Shown here piece by piece: positions 1 through 8,812 of a DNA stretch of 64,000 nucleotides. The first letter of the stretch is position 1; each line of letters opens with the position of its first letter. The position numbers were made by a program, and so were the translations under genes. The notes beneath the pieces are model-generated. The model saw nothing but the letters and a program-made list of their open reading frames with translations. It was not told the origin of the DNA and did no database searches. This stretch comes from Choricystis sp. odSpoLacu1 (Eukaryota; Chlorophyta; Trebouxiophyceae): the NCBI GenBank assembly GCA_958009055.1, contig OY253658.1, forward strand, positions 62,001-126,000. Direction: 5' to 3'.

Positions 1-99
1 AGCGGACCGCGGAGACGGTGGAGTGTTGGACAAATCATTTAGAGCATCTATGACCGCTGCCACGAAGGCGGCGCGGGAGGTAGTGGGTGCGGCGGTCAT
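1..99 (-). CDS. Possible 5' end of an unidentified gene, cut by the window edge
   Basis: On the minus strand an ATG at 99 opens a frame that stays open for 33 codons to the first base. Its ATG lies 111 bp from the divergent ATG of the Sm-like gene at 211, a spacing typical of divergent gene pairs elsewhere in this window. The encoded stretch (starts MTAAPTTSRAAFVAAVI) matches no family I know. A chance open frame is quite possible at this length; the upstream genomic sequence would decide. Confidence 0.3.
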   Translation of the reverse strand, partial: MTAAPTTSRAAFVAAVIDALNDLSNTPPSPRSA

Positions 100-210
100 G
101 ATCAAAAGCGTTGACCCCCAAATGCGAGGAGTAAACGATGACCCGCTCAATTTGCACTCCCGCAAAAAAACAAGGGCGGCGGCCTTTTCTCCCCCCCCTG
201 CCTCTCTACT

Positions 211-582
211 ATGGGCACTCTCCTGCCCCCTCCCACCATCGAAGACGTCGGCATCCACGTCGGCGCAGAGACGACGCCCCCCCTGCCCCTGCCGCCCGAC
301 GGCCCACTTGCCCTCGCCGCACGCTTGATCGGCCGCCGCGTGCGCATCGTGCTAAAGGACGGGCGCACTCTGTCGGGCACGCTGACGTGCGTGGATCCCC
401 AGGCCAACCTAGTGCTGGGGGAGACGGTGACACTAGGTGGAGGAGGAGACAACGACGACTCTGCAGGAGACCACGCCATCGGCACCGTCATCGTGCCCGC
501 CGCCCAGCGTGTGTCCACGGCGGTGGAGGTGGAGGCGGGTGAGGAGGATGCGTGGAGGAGGGCGGTGGATGAAAGTGTGTGA
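211..582 (+). CDS. NAA38: Sm-fold NatC auxiliary subunit, NAA38/LSMD1-like
   Basis: Single-exon gene of 123 codons. Residues about 35-100 form an Sm/LSm fold: the Sm1 part reads RVRIVLKDGRTLSG, followed by NLVLGETV, and after an acidic Gly/Asp loop the Sm2-like strand IGTVIVPAAQRVS. The pattern DGRTL-G-x-L with N-x-x-LG and a late VP-x-x-x-(I/V)S is that of NAA38 (LSMD1), the small subunit of the NatC N-terminal acetyltransferase, rather than of a spliceosomal Sm protein. By family knowledge it would act in the cytosol with NAA30 and NAA35. The N-terminus is Pro-rich and the C-terminus acidic. Family membership is confident; the NatC role is inferred. Confidence 0.8.
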   Translation: MGTLLPPPTIEDVGIHVGAETTPPLPLPPDGPLALAARLIGRRVRIVLKDGRTLSGTLTCVDPQANLVLGETVTLGGGGDNDDSAGDHAIGTVIVPAAQRVSTAVEVEAGEEDAWRRAVDESV

Positions 583-756
583 GAGGATAGGTTGGTTGGC
601 TTTGGGTTTCGTTGTTCGCGCTCTGTTAAAACTGCTCACTCTGGTGGCACTGACTTTGTTGTACAAAAGAAGCGGTTTGGTTGTTTGCTAATTTACAGTG
701 CGAAGCAAGTGCGGGGGGGGGTAAAAGCAAGGGGGGTGAGGGGCGTTGCGCGGAAT

Positions 757-782
757 GAGGGTGTGTTTTTAAACACACCCTC
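757..782. repeat. Perfect 12-bp inverted repeat with 2-nt centre between convergent genes
   Basis: GAGGGTGTGTTT (757-768) and its exact complement AAACACACCCTC (771-782) flank TT. Outside them GGAA (752-755) pairs with TTCC (784-787) after one mismatch. It lies between the stop of the NAA38-like gene (582) and the stop of the minus-strand peptide gene (834), so it could form a hairpin in either 3' UTR. Function unknown. Confidence 0.85.
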
Positions 783-833
783 CTTCCGTGTGTTTGGAGG
801 GAGGCCACTCGGCCAAAACACACATTCACTCTC

Positions 834-989
834 TCACTGCGCCCACGCCCGGTCCTCTAGCAGGCGGCGCCCGCACCACCCGCGGCAGCGCCCCCACCCG
901 CCCCAGTCGCAGCGCACGCACCACGCGTTGGCGGAGTGGAGGGCGGCCAGCAGGGCGACGAGCAGGAGGGCGAGGGAGGAGGTGCGCAT
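834..989 (-). CDS. Secreted Cys/Trp-rich micro-peptide precursor, paralog 1
   Basis: 51-residue product with an uninterrupted coding frame. Residues 1-22 are a classic signal peptide (MRTSSLALLLVALLAALHSA, then NA). The mature part is tiny and rich in Trp, Gly and Cys, with four cysteines (C24, C27, C35, C39) and the tail CRGWCGRRLLEDRAWAQ. The block WCGRRLLEDRAW is shared exactly with the neighbouring minus-strand gene at 1795-2059, so the two are tandem paralogs. Gly-Arg-Arg directly after the last Cys resembles a dibasic cleavage and amidation site of secretory peptide precursors; this is inference. The ATG lies just after a well-formed 5' UTR intron (1007-1076). An upstream ATG before that intron is out of frame. 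No known family recognised. Confidence 0.75.
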   Translation of the reverse strand: MRTSSLALLLVALLAALHSANAWCVRCDWGGWGRCRGWCGRRLLEDRAWAQ

Positions 990-1794
990 GGTGGTGCGTG
1001 TGTTTTCTGGGGGAGGAGGAGGGAGACGGTGGGTGAGAAGAGGATCAAGAGGGCAGGTCCCGTGGGCACGACTCACCGACATGCCGTCTCCGAGACGCCC
1101 CCCCGCGCCACCCCCCACGCCCGCCACCAAACAAGGAGTCGACCGTCCCCAGCCAAGCACACACACACACTCACAATGTATGTCTCGCGGGAGAAGGAGG
1201 AGCGGGGAAAGTTTTTCAGGGGCTTGTGTGGAGGTCGTTTGACATGCAAGAGCGAGGTGTGCGAGGGTTGACGGCCTTGCACACCTTGTCTGCTTGTCTG
1301 CTTAAAACCTTTCTCTGAGTCACCACCACCGAAGCTGGGATGCGTCATCACCAAAATCATGCGCGTTTATGTCAACTGTTGGCCTCCCGCTGTCGAGACA
1401 GGAAGCGTTATCTCGGCGGCTGAGTGCGTGGTGGTTAAAAGCGCGCGGCGTTTGCTGCTCTGAAACAACGTTCAACTCACAAGCAAATGTTTTTTGTTTT
1501 TCGGTTACATAGGAATCGCGATTCAACAATTTAAGCAAACAATGGGGGGTGATACAAAGAGGGGTCAACCATGTGTGTGAAGAAAAACTGGGGGGACGAA
1601 TCCGTCGACCAGCGCGCCCACGGAAAACCGACGCCTCTTCCCCTTGTGGCCTCTGGTTTCTTCGCCTCTCAAGCGCAGGCGGGGTGTGGTACGCCCTTGC
1701 AGCTTGGTTGTGTGGCAAAAGCAAGGTGGGATAGGGTGTATTGGAGGGGAGGCTTTGTCGACCAACGCACCTCCCCTCTCTCTCGATCCTCCCT
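990..1794. other. Interval between the two peptide genes; 5' UTR intron of paralog 1
   Basis: Read on the minus strand, 1007-1076 has donor GTGAGTCG and acceptor CCTCCTCCCCCAG, a likely 70-nt 5' UTR intron of the peptide gene at 834-989. About 1320-1560 is clearly poorer in GC than its surroundings and probably holds that gene's promoter. The rest should be the 3' UTR of paralog 2. I found no third copy of the WCGRRLLED block and no other convincing coding region. Confidence 0.5.
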
Positions 1795-2059
1795 TCACAT
1801 GACCTCCCACGCGCGGTCCTCCAGCAGGCGGCGCCCGCACCAACTGCGGCAGCCATAGCCCCAGCCCCAGCCCCAGCGGCGGCAGCCGTAGCCCCAGCAC
1901 CAGGCGGCCGCGGGTTGAGTGGCTGCGTGGAGGGAAGAGAAACGCGTGAGTTGAAGCTACCGAAGCTACCTCCCTTCTCTCCCTCCGCACACACCACACG
2001 CACTCACCGAGAGCCAGCATCAGAGCCAGCACCAGGATGATGAGGGCAGGCGTCCGCAT
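1795..2059 (-). CDS. Secreted Cys/Trp-rich micro-peptide precursor, paralog 2
   Basis: Two exons on the minus strand: 2059-2008 and 1922-1795, with an 85-nt GTGAGTG...CACGCAG intron that splits codon 18. The 59-residue product has a signal peptide (MRTPALIILVLALMLALA, then TQPAAA), a Trp/Gly/Tyr/Cys mature segment with WGWGWGYGCR, and the tail CRSWCGRRLLEDRAWEVM. Cysteines are at 26, 31, 42 and 46; the final C-x3-C-GRR-LLEDRAW block matches the paralog at 834-989. The genomic frame read straight through the intron loses all similarity, which supports the splice. Possible additional 5' UTR intron: an acceptor AAACAG sits 3 nt before the ATG. Function unknown; the secreted nature is well supported. 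Confidence 0.75.
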
Positions 2060-2714
2060 GCTCTGTTTGGAAGGGAGGGAGGAGGTGTGTGTGGGGGGGG
2101 GGTCGCGACGGTCGCGGTGGAAAGGATGACCGCGCGCCTTCACCAACTCCGGCACATGGCCCGTCGCCCCCGCACGTGCACCGTTCTCCACGCTCACACA
2201 CCGCCCTCGCAACACGTGCACACTGCTCACATTGTCGTGTCAGGCGGGCGGGAGGGCCAGAGTGGGGCAGGTTTGGGTGGAGGGAGGCGCGGTGGTTGAG
2301 AGGGATAGAGTCGCAAAAGAGTGTCAGAGAAGGCGTGTGGGAGGCAGGGGAAGGCAGGGCGTGGCGAGGCGCCGCGCGGAGAGAGGGTGAGGAGCGGGAA
2401 CCATGTCGCGAGCGAAAGCGTTTTTTCCTTTTCGTGTCCCAGCACACTTGCCCGGCACACGTCCCCCACAGACAGCCTCTGGCACCGCGCTCTGGCTCCT
2501 GGGGACGACACGCAAAGAGTTCGACCGCAATATTGTTCAACATAAAAAACACACGCTTTTGGTAGGAAAAACGCAAACAAAGAAACGATGGCCCCAAAGA
2601 GGAAGGGCTGGGCACGCCTCCTCACCCGTGTGTGGGCGAGGAAGGGGTTAGCAAAAAACGCACGCAAACACACACAACAAAACGCGACGCCCCCCCCTTT
2701 AAAACATTTAACTC
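2060..2714. other. Upstream region of peptide paralog 2; no gene seen
   Basis: Contains a G-run next to the peptide start, then GC-rich sequence and a relatively A-rich part around 2530-2600. Both AAAAAACGC (2653-2661) and its reverse complement (2418-2426) occur, a motif that recurs between genes here. Open frames exist but have the Pro/Arg/His composition of antisense or random GC-rich DNA. The 3' UTR of the next minus gene probably occupies the right end. Confidence 0.4.
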
Positions 2715-4178
2715 TCACACCAAATCAAACGACGGCCGCCCCCGCCCACCACCGTTGCCACCCCCTCCCTCCTCCCCCGACGACCCTCCCCCCCCCGCCC
2801 CCAGATCCTCATAACTGGACGCCGACGACGCATACCCCAGCACATCCCCCGGCAACAGCCCCAGCGTCCAGTCAGCCAGGGACGCCGCCCTCCGCCCCAG
2901 GGGGGCGGGCCGGGTGGCGGTGCGGGGGCCCAGGGCGGCGGTCAGAGCAGCGGACGGCAGGGGCGGTGGCTTGGGGCGGCCTCCGTGGGCGGCACGGGAG
3001 GAGAGGTAGGCTGTGGCAGCAGCCAGGGCAGCTCCGTCGATCGCGCCGCCCGCTCCAGGACCCACGCCCGCCACCGCCAACGTCGCAGCCACCAGCGCGA
3101 CCTCGGGCCTGATGTGGGGGCGGTCCAGGAACAGGGCGGGGGCGGCGGCCGCGCCGACAGCGGCCAGCGTGCGGTTCGAGCGCGGGCGCGGCGGTCCCAC
3201 GATCCAGGCGCGCGAGGCAGCGGACACCAGGCCGGCTGCCACGCCCGCTGCCACAGCGGACCTAGCGGCTCGGTAGAGCGCGAGGGCGAGGCCACCACCA
3301 CGCGCGTCGCCGCGCGCAGCGGCAGCCGCGGCGGGCGCGGCCGCACTGGCCACCGCCCACGGCAGCAGCCAGGCTGTCAGCGCGGCAGGAATGTCGGGCA
3401 CACCAAGTCGGCGGGGTGGGGGCATCGGCTCCACGGCAAGCGACGCATAGCGTGCTGCGCCACCTGCAGCGCTGGCCGCACCGGCCGTCACCACCACCCT
3501 CCAGCGCGCGGGGGCGCGCACCGTGACGCGCTGCACCGCCAGGGCGGCGCCCGCGAGAACGAGCAGGGCGACGTCACCTGCGGACGCGACCAGGGAGGCG
3601 ACGCCACGCGGGCGGGCGGCCGCGGCGGCAGCGACGCGCGGCGCGGCGGCCGTCTGGAGCACGCGCAGAATTGCGTGCACAGCGACAAGGCGCCGTGCAC
3701 CGGGAGGCAGCAACACAGCGGCTGCGACACCACCCGCAGCTCCACCGGCAGCCGACGCTTCGGGGCCGTCGGCGCCGAGGCGTGCGGCGGCGACCGCGCG
3801 CGTGAGGCGTGCCGCCGCGACGCTGGCCGCACCAGCGGCCGCGTACCGAGCCGCCCGCCCCACCGAGGCACGAGCTTTGTGCCGGGTGCTCATCCCACCC
3901 GACAGGGCAGCTCCAACCAGGGTGACGGCCGCCGCAGCGGCGGCCGCGCCAACAGCACCACGCGCCGCAGCCTGCGCCGGCGTCGGCGCGTCGGCGGGGG
4001 GGGGGTCGGCCGTGGCGGGGGTGGGCGCGTCGGCGCTGCCGTCGCCAGAGGAGCTCGTCCGTCTCCACGCATCCACAGCGGCGGGGGAGGTGGCGGCGGC
4101 TTGCAACTCGGCCAGCGTGGCCGCGAGTGAGCGAATGGGGCGGCGCAGGGGGGGTGGCGGTGGCGGTGGCGCGTCCAT
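2715..4178 (-). CDS. Large Ala-rich multi-pass membrane protein, possibly TMEM135-like
   Basis: Single exon, 487 codons from ATG at 4178 ([20 protein letters not shown]). The chosen start follows a compact 235-bp promoter shared with the divergent cytidine deaminase gene; a longer frame upstream has random composition. After a Pro/Thr-rich segment (about residues 50-90) the protein is a series of Ala/Val/Leu-rich hydrophobic stretches separated by Arg-rich loops, so probably many membrane spans. Near the C-terminal third it reads LFLDRPHIRPEVALVAATLA, weakly like the RRPELALY motif of TMEM135/PXMP4-type proteins. That resemblance is too short to name the gene. The tail is Gly/Ser-rich and cytosolic-looking. 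Confidence 0.6.
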   Translation of the reverse strand: MDAPPPPPPPLRRPIRSLAATLAELQAAATSPAAVDAWRRTSSSGDGSADAPTPATADPPPADAPTPAQAAARGAVGAAAAAAAVTLVGAALSGGMSTRHKARASVGRAARYAAAGAASVAAARLTRAVAAARLGADGPEASAAGGAAGGVAAAVLLPPGARRLVAVHAILRVLQTAAAPRVAAAAAARPRGVASLVASAGDVALLVLAGAALAVQRVTVRAPARWRVVVTAGAASAAGGAARYASLAVEPMPPPRRLGVPDIPAALTAWLLPWAVASAAAPAAAAAARGDARGGGLALALYRAARSAVAAGVAAGLVSAASRAWIVGPPRPRSNRTLAAVGAAAAPALFLDRPHIRPEVALVAATLAVAGVGPGAGGAIDGAALAAATAYLSSRAAHGGRPKPPPLPSAALTAALGPRTATRPAPLGRRAASLADWTLGLLPGDVLGYASSASSYEDLGAGGGGSSGEEGGGGNGGGRGRPSFDLV

Positions 4179-4413
4179 TGCGCGTATGTGTGTGGAGGCC
4201 AAGGGAAAGGCGGTGGGTAGTGGTGTCGTGTCGCGCGTGTGTGGCAGTGCGCCCCAGGAGAGGACGCACGCACGCGGGGGGGGCTGGAAAGGCGGCAGAA
4301 GAGTGAGGCATGCCGCGTACACACACGCCGAACGAAAAGAAAGAAGAGGGCGAGTGCGGCACGCACCGCCTCCCGCTCCCTTCCCTCTCCCCGCGCCAAA
4401 GGCGCCAGCAGCC

Positions 4414-5668
4414 ATGGCGCCAACATCAGCCGACCTCACAGAAGCGGTGGGAGACCGCTACGTGCTGTCCAAGGACGAGGTGAGGGGAAGGGCGGAGGCA
4501 GTTACCTGCGGGCCCTCCCCCACACAGCACGCATTGCAGCCCCCGACAGTGTCGGGCAGATGGGTCCGTGTGTCGTCTGAATGCGAGAAGCAGCAATGAG
4601 AGGAGAGAGAGGGGGCTGCGAAGAGGGAAGGAGGGCAGACGCACTCCGCGTCTATGGCGCCTCTCCCTCGCTTCTCTCACCCACCGACCCACCACCACAG
4701 GCCGCCCACCTGGCCTCCACCTTCCACTGCGACGACGTGGCGGCCCTGCTCCCTGCCCTGGTGGACGTGGCGGCCGCCCGTCCCCCTCCTCCCCCCACCT
4801 CGGGCTACCGAGTGGGGGCAGCAGCCCTCGGCGCCAGTGGCCGCGTCTACCTGGGGGCCAACCTGGAGCTGCCGGCCGCCCCGCTGGCGGCCAGCGTGCA
4901 TGCGGAGCAGGTATGGATTGTGCGTGTGGGAGAAAGAGAGAGAAAGGGTGGAGGCTGTTTCCTCACCATACACCACCCTCCTCCCCCAGTCCCTGGTCGC
5001 CCTGGCCGCCCAACACGCCGAACCCCGCCTCCTGTGCATCGCGGTGTCGGCCGCCCCCTGCGGCCACTGCAGGCAGTTTTGTGTGGAGCTGGTGGGGGCG
5101 GAGACGCTGGACTTTGTGTTTGGGGAGGGGAGCGAGCCTCCGATCCCACTCACCACGCTGCTGCCCCGCCAGTTTGGGCCACAGGATCTGGCGGCTGTGG
5201 GGACGTCGCCCCCGCTGCTGCTGGGGGGGGCGACGACGGCGCTGGAGTGGGTGGATGGTGGGGCAGCAGCGACTGCTGCGCCGTCCCACCTGGCGCCCGC
5301 GGTCGCAGCCGCGCTGGAGGCGGCGACCCGGTCGCACGCGCCGTACACTGGGTCGGTGGCGGGGGCCGCGTTGGTGTGGGGGGGGGGGGGGGGGGGGGGA
5401 GGGGGATGACGCCGCCCCCACCACCACCCACCACGCCGCCGGCTTCGCCATCGAGTCCGCCGCCTACAACCCCTCTCTACCCCCCCTGCAAGCCGCCATG
5501 GTGGCGGCCAGAGCGGCGGGGCTGCGCCTGCCGGGGGACAGGATCGTCGGAGCCGTGCTGGTGGAGACACAAGGCGCGCGCGTGGTGCACGCGCCCGGGG
5601 CGGCGGCCGCCCTGGCCGCGGTGGCGCCCGGGGTGGAGTTGACGGTGGTGGTGGCGAGGCGCGTGTGA
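4414..5668 (+). CDS. CDA: Two-domain cytidine deaminase, frame broken at a G22 run
   Basis: Exons 4414-4479, 4701-4910 and 4990-5668; introns start GTGAGG and GTATGG and end CACAG and CCCAG. Hydrolytic deamination of cytidine to uridine in pyrimidine salvage. The zinc site is complete in the first domain: H89-A-E91 with the proton-shuttling Glu, and P115-C116-x2-C119. The second, non-catalytic domain typical of dimeric plant and E. coli enzymes follows ([15 protein letters not shown], then [20 protein letters not shown]). Between these two motifs lies a run of 22 G (5378-5399). The frame before it ends at TGA 5407 and the second half is one frame further on; a run shorter by one G would join them. 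I read this as a homopolymer length error or a variable tract, not a dead gene. Confidence 0.85.
5378..5399 (+). repeat. Run of 22 G inside the cytidine deaminase gene
   Basis: Uninterrupted poly-G preceded by TTGGTGT and followed by A and five more G. It encodes a Gly linker in the second CDA domain and is the point where the reading frame changes. Confidence 0.9.
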
Positions 5669-5788
5669 GAGTGGTGTGTGTGTAGAAGGGACAGAGCAGC
5701 AGCGAGACTGAGGAAACGATTTTTTCTTTTTCGTTCAAACGAAACAACAATATCGTCCCATTTGCTTCCCCGCCCGCCTGTGTTCATC

Positions 5789-6946
5789 ATGCGCGCCGCC
5801 GCCCTCCTCCTCGTCGCGGCTTTGGCGGTCGCGGCTGCCGCTGAACCGGCCGCCAAGCCCGCGCCCTCGCCCGCGGCGCCCGCCCCGGCAGCTGCGCGCC
5901 TCATCACAGCGCGCGCTCGGCCTCGCGCCGTCGCCGGCCGCCCCGCCCCGCCTCCCACCGCCTCCGTGGACGAAGTCGCGCTCAACTGGCGCCCTCTCCA
6001 AACCGAGCCCGTGACCCTGGCCCCCGGCGTCGCCCCCAACGGCGCCCCCAAGCCGCGCGCGGCTGTCGCGGGCGCGCCGAGCGGCGCCCCCCTCAAACGC
6101 GCCCCCAAGCGCCTGTGCGCCCCGGGCTGCGTCGTGTGCGATGCGGCCGGCCCCTGCGTCGTGTGCGCGGGCGGCCACGCCGCCAACGAGGATGGCGTGT
6201 GCCAACCGACGGCCGGCGCGACGCCGACTGATGCGGGCGCCGCGCCCTGCGGCGCGGGCTGTGCCGAGTGCCAGCCCGAGCTCGGCTGCGTCGCCTGCGA
6301 GGACGGCCACTTCCTGAACGGGGCGGCCGGGTGTGCTGCCATGCCCACCCTGGAGGCGGCGCTGGAGGACGCTCGTATGGAGGCGGTGACGTCTGATGAC
6401 GCCGACATGGTCGTCGACGCTCTCGCCAGCGTGGCCGAGTCCGCCTTCGCCGAAGTCAACGACGCGGCCGCCGTGGCGGAAGCCGAGGGTGAGACACCAA
6501 CAACAGCGGAGGAGGAGGAGACGCAAGCCGCACCGACCGACGCGCCTGCCCTTGTCTCACTCGCCGACGCCCCGCCCTCCCGCACGCAGGCGGCGACGAG
6601 TGACGACGCCGGCTGCCCGCCCGCTGGCCCCAAGTGTGTGGCCTGCGACGGGGGCGTGCCCGCCCCCCCCGGCTTCGCGTCCTGCAAGACGTGCGCCCCA
6701 GGGTACTACGCGTTTGCGTGGGCACCCGGCGACGTGCCGTCCGCCACGTCAGCCCTGGCCTCCTGCCACCCGTGCGCCCGGCTGGGATGTGCCCCCGGCG
6801 CGTGCGCAGATGGGCGGGGGTGCACTGGCTGCCCGGCGGGGGCAGTGCTCAACACCACGCCTGCTCGCGCGATCGGGCCCAACGGTGTGGCGGGCGTGTG
6901 CGGCGTCGGGGGCGACGCGTGCCCGGTCAACTGTGTGGCGGCGTGA
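5789..6946 (+). CDS. Secreted protein with two Cys-rich modules
   Basis: 385 codons, one exon. Residues 1-20 are a signal peptide (MRAAALLLVAALAVAAAAEP). A Pro/Ala-rich spacer leads to a first Cys cluster of growth-factor-receptor/GCC2 style (RLCAPGCVVCDAAGPCVVC, later CGAGCAECQPELGCVACEDG), an acidic Ala/Glu linker (about residues 190-270) and a second cluster (CVACDGG, CKTCAPGYYAF, CHPCARLGC, GCTGCPAGAV). CxxC repeats with GY/GH turns are typical of furin-like extracellular repeats in algal and protist surface proteins. A GTGAGA...CGCAG segment at 6489-6589 looks like an intron but its length of 101 nt would break the frame, so I keep it as coding. Location is extracellular or cell-surface; ligand unknown. 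Confidence 0.7.
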   Translation: MRAAALLLVAALAVAAAAEPAAKPAPSPAAPAPAAARLITARARPRAVAGRPAPPPTASVDEVALNWRPLQTEPVTLAPGVAPNGAPKPRAAVAGAPSGAPLKRAPKRLCAPGCVVCDAAGPCVVCAGGHAANEDGVCQPTAGATPTDAGAAPCGAGCAECQPELGCVACEDGHFLNGAAGCAAMPTLEAALEDARMEAVTSDDADMVVDALASVAESAFAEVNDAAAVAEAEGETPTTAEEEETQAAPTDAPALVSLADAPPSRTQAATSDDAGCPPAGPKCVACDGGVPAPPGFASCKTCAPGYYAFAWAPGDVPSATSALASCHPCARLGCAPGACADGRGCTGCPAGAVLNTTPARAIGPNGVAGVCGVGGDACPVNCVAA

Positions 6947-7157
6947 GATAGGGTCGGAGCTCGTTTTCCTGTGTTTTTATGTATGTGGCTGTGTTATGAA
7001 AAGGAAAGGTGTGTCTTCAACAAAACACAGGGGAAAACGCAGTCTCTGCGGGTCAGAAAGGTCTTTTTTGTTTTTTCCGCGCCCATCGTTTCCCCGACAC
7101 ATTTCTTCTCGTGTCGCCCGCTCCCCCGCGGCCGCCGCCGCCAGGCTCACACACTCG

Positions 7158-7832
7158 ATGACGTCCATCAACACTTTCCACCACGCGTCCCCAGCCTACG
7201 TGTACTCCCCTGTCCCACCCCCCGGCCCGACCGGCCACGCGGCTGCCACCTGGTCAGTCGAAACCCCCCTCGCCACCGTCACCGTCGCCCTGCGCGTGCC
7301 GACAGACGGGTCGGCGGCCACGGTATCATTGACCGACGCGGCAAGCGGGTCCGCCTTCGCAGACGCGCCCCTGCCCGGGCCGTCCTCCCCTGGCCGCCCC
7401 TACTCGACCGTGGTGGACGCGGCGATCGACTCCTCCCGCAACTTTGCTCTGCGCGTGCGGAATGCCGAGACCGGGCGCGTGGCCACGCTGGGGCTGGGGT
7501 TTCATGAGCGTGGTGATGCGGCCGCGTTTCTGGCCGCGCTGGGTGATTCCGACTCGGCACGGCAGAGGGAGGCGCAGGCTGTCGCTGCCAAGGCAGACTA
7601 CGAATCGAGGCGACAGGAGCAAGCGACGGTTGATGCAGACGTGCCTATCCCCGACGTCGTAGATCGATCGCTCAAGGGCAGCGTGAAGCTGGCGCTGCCG
7701 ACGCTCGGTGGCGAGCGCGGCGGCGGGTTGACCGCACGCGCGGTGGAGGTGGGGGGCGGGCTGCCCCCACCCCCCACATCAGGCAAGGCTGCCGACACGG
7801 AGGGCGATGACTGGGGCGAGTTTCAGGGGTAG
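7158..7832 (+). CDS. NECAP: NECAP-like clathrin-coat accessory protein (PHear domain, DUF1681)
   Basis: 224 codons, no intron. The N-terminal 150 residues match the NECAP PHear domain: YVYSPVPP near the start, VSLTDAASGSAFADAPLP, then VVDAAIDSSRNFALRVRN and the family hallmark LGLGFHERGDAAAFLAAL. The C-terminal tail is flexible and ends DDWGEFQG, an aromatic short linear motif of the kind NECAPs use to bind adaptin ears. Known role of the family: AP-2-linked clathrin-mediated endocytosis in the cytosol. It follows the Cys-rich secreted gene on the same strand and converges with the USP gene at 7945. Confidence 0.85.
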   Translation: MTSINTFHHASPAYVYSPVPPPGPTGHAAATWSVETPLATVTVALRVPTDGSAATVSLTDAASGSAFADAPLPGPSSPGRPYSTVVDAAIDSSRNFALRVRNAETGRVATLGLGFHERGDAAAFLAALGDSDSARQREAQAVAAKADYESRRQEQATVDADVPIPDVVDRSLKGSVKLALPTLGGERGGGLTARAVEVGGGLPPPPTSGKAADTEGDDWGEFQG

Positions 7833-7944
7833 AGAGACAATAGAGGAGGTCCTTTGTTTAAAAAGAAAAAAAACTGTCATAGTTGTGCTTGTTGTTGCCC
7901 GCCCCTCCACACTTAAAAAAAAACGCCCCCGCTTGCAACATTCA

Positions 7945-8595
7945 TCAATCGTGCAGAATGACGACCGGCTTCTCGCAGTGTTTGGCGAGGTACTTGGCGG
8001 TCGACCCCAGAAACATTTCAGCCAGCTTGCCCCGGTTGTGTTTGGCGAGGACGACGCCCGCAGCGTCGAGTGTCTTTGCGCGCGCAGCCACCACTTCGCC
8101 CACTGACTGCGCGTCGGTGCCGAAGTGAATAATTTCGGCTTTGTATTCAACGCCCGCCGCGTCCAACGCGGGCACAAAGCGCGACGCGATGAACTTCTCG
8201 GCGGCATCGATGCGCGCTGCGTCCACACGAGGGTCGGGGGGCGTCACCAGAAAGTCGCCGCCCCCCCCCACGCCGACGCCGCCCACGACTTCGGGGGTGG
8301 GGACGGGGACGACGTGCAGGAGGCGGAGAGAGTCGCCAGGGCGCACCATGTTGTCCAGCGCCCAGGTGACGGCCTTGGTGGAGCCCTGTGTGGTGGGTGG
8401 GTGTGATGGTGGTGTGGGTCACTCTACGTCCTTCCCAGGCCGTGGGCGGGACTGGCGGGTTGGGTGGGAAGAAAGGGGGGATGCCGCATCGCAGCTGCGC
8501 GTGCGTGCGAGCCGCGTTTCCCCCCCCACCCTCCGCCCTCGCACACCCGCACGCACGTCGGTGTCTTCGACAGGGATGACAAAGGTGCGCGCCAT
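7945..8595 (-). CDS. Universal stress protein (UspA domain)
   Basis: Two exons: 8595-8557 (MARTFVIPVEDTD) and 8385-7945, giving 159 residues, the normal length of a single-domain USP. Donor is GTGCGTG, acceptor CACACAG. The splice restores the family N-terminus: VIPVEDTD, then GSTKAVTWALDNMVRPGD and LRLLHVVP. The C-terminal part holds AARAKTLDAAGVVLAKHNRG and the phosphate-binding LGSTAKYLAKHCEKPVVIL. ATP binding is plausible from the G-S-T motif, although the first glycines of the canonical G-2x-G-9x-G(S/T) are not all present. Soluble protein; partner process unknown. Confidence 0.85.
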
Positions 8596-8788
8596 GGCGG
8601 GTTTTGGTGTGTCCAAGCAAATGTTTTGCTGTGCTGAAGTAGAAAAACAAAATTTGGTTTCGCGCGGCGTCGCTCTCTTTTTTTCGTTTTTCGGCGACTG
8701 TACTTTTTCACCCTCCCCGCGTGCGCACGGCCCTCCCTCTGCCCGACCCCCCACCCTCCCCCAAACACGCGGCCCGGCCGCCCCCCCG

Positions 8789-8812
8789 GTGTGTGTGTGT
8801 GTGTGTGTGTGT
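8789..8812. repeat. (GT)12 microsatellite
   Basis: Twelve uninterrupted GT units directly adjoining the stop codon of the minus-strand hydrolase gene (8813). Confidence 0.9.

Noticed and set aside
990..1794. Third copy of the secreted peptide gene between the two paralogs
   Set aside because: No further match to the WCGRRLLEDRAW coding block or a signal peptide in any frame.
6489..6589. Intron-like GTGAGA...GCACGCAG segment inside the Cys-rich secreted gene
   Set aside because: Removing 101 nt breaks the frame, whereas the unspliced frame continues into a second good Cys module.
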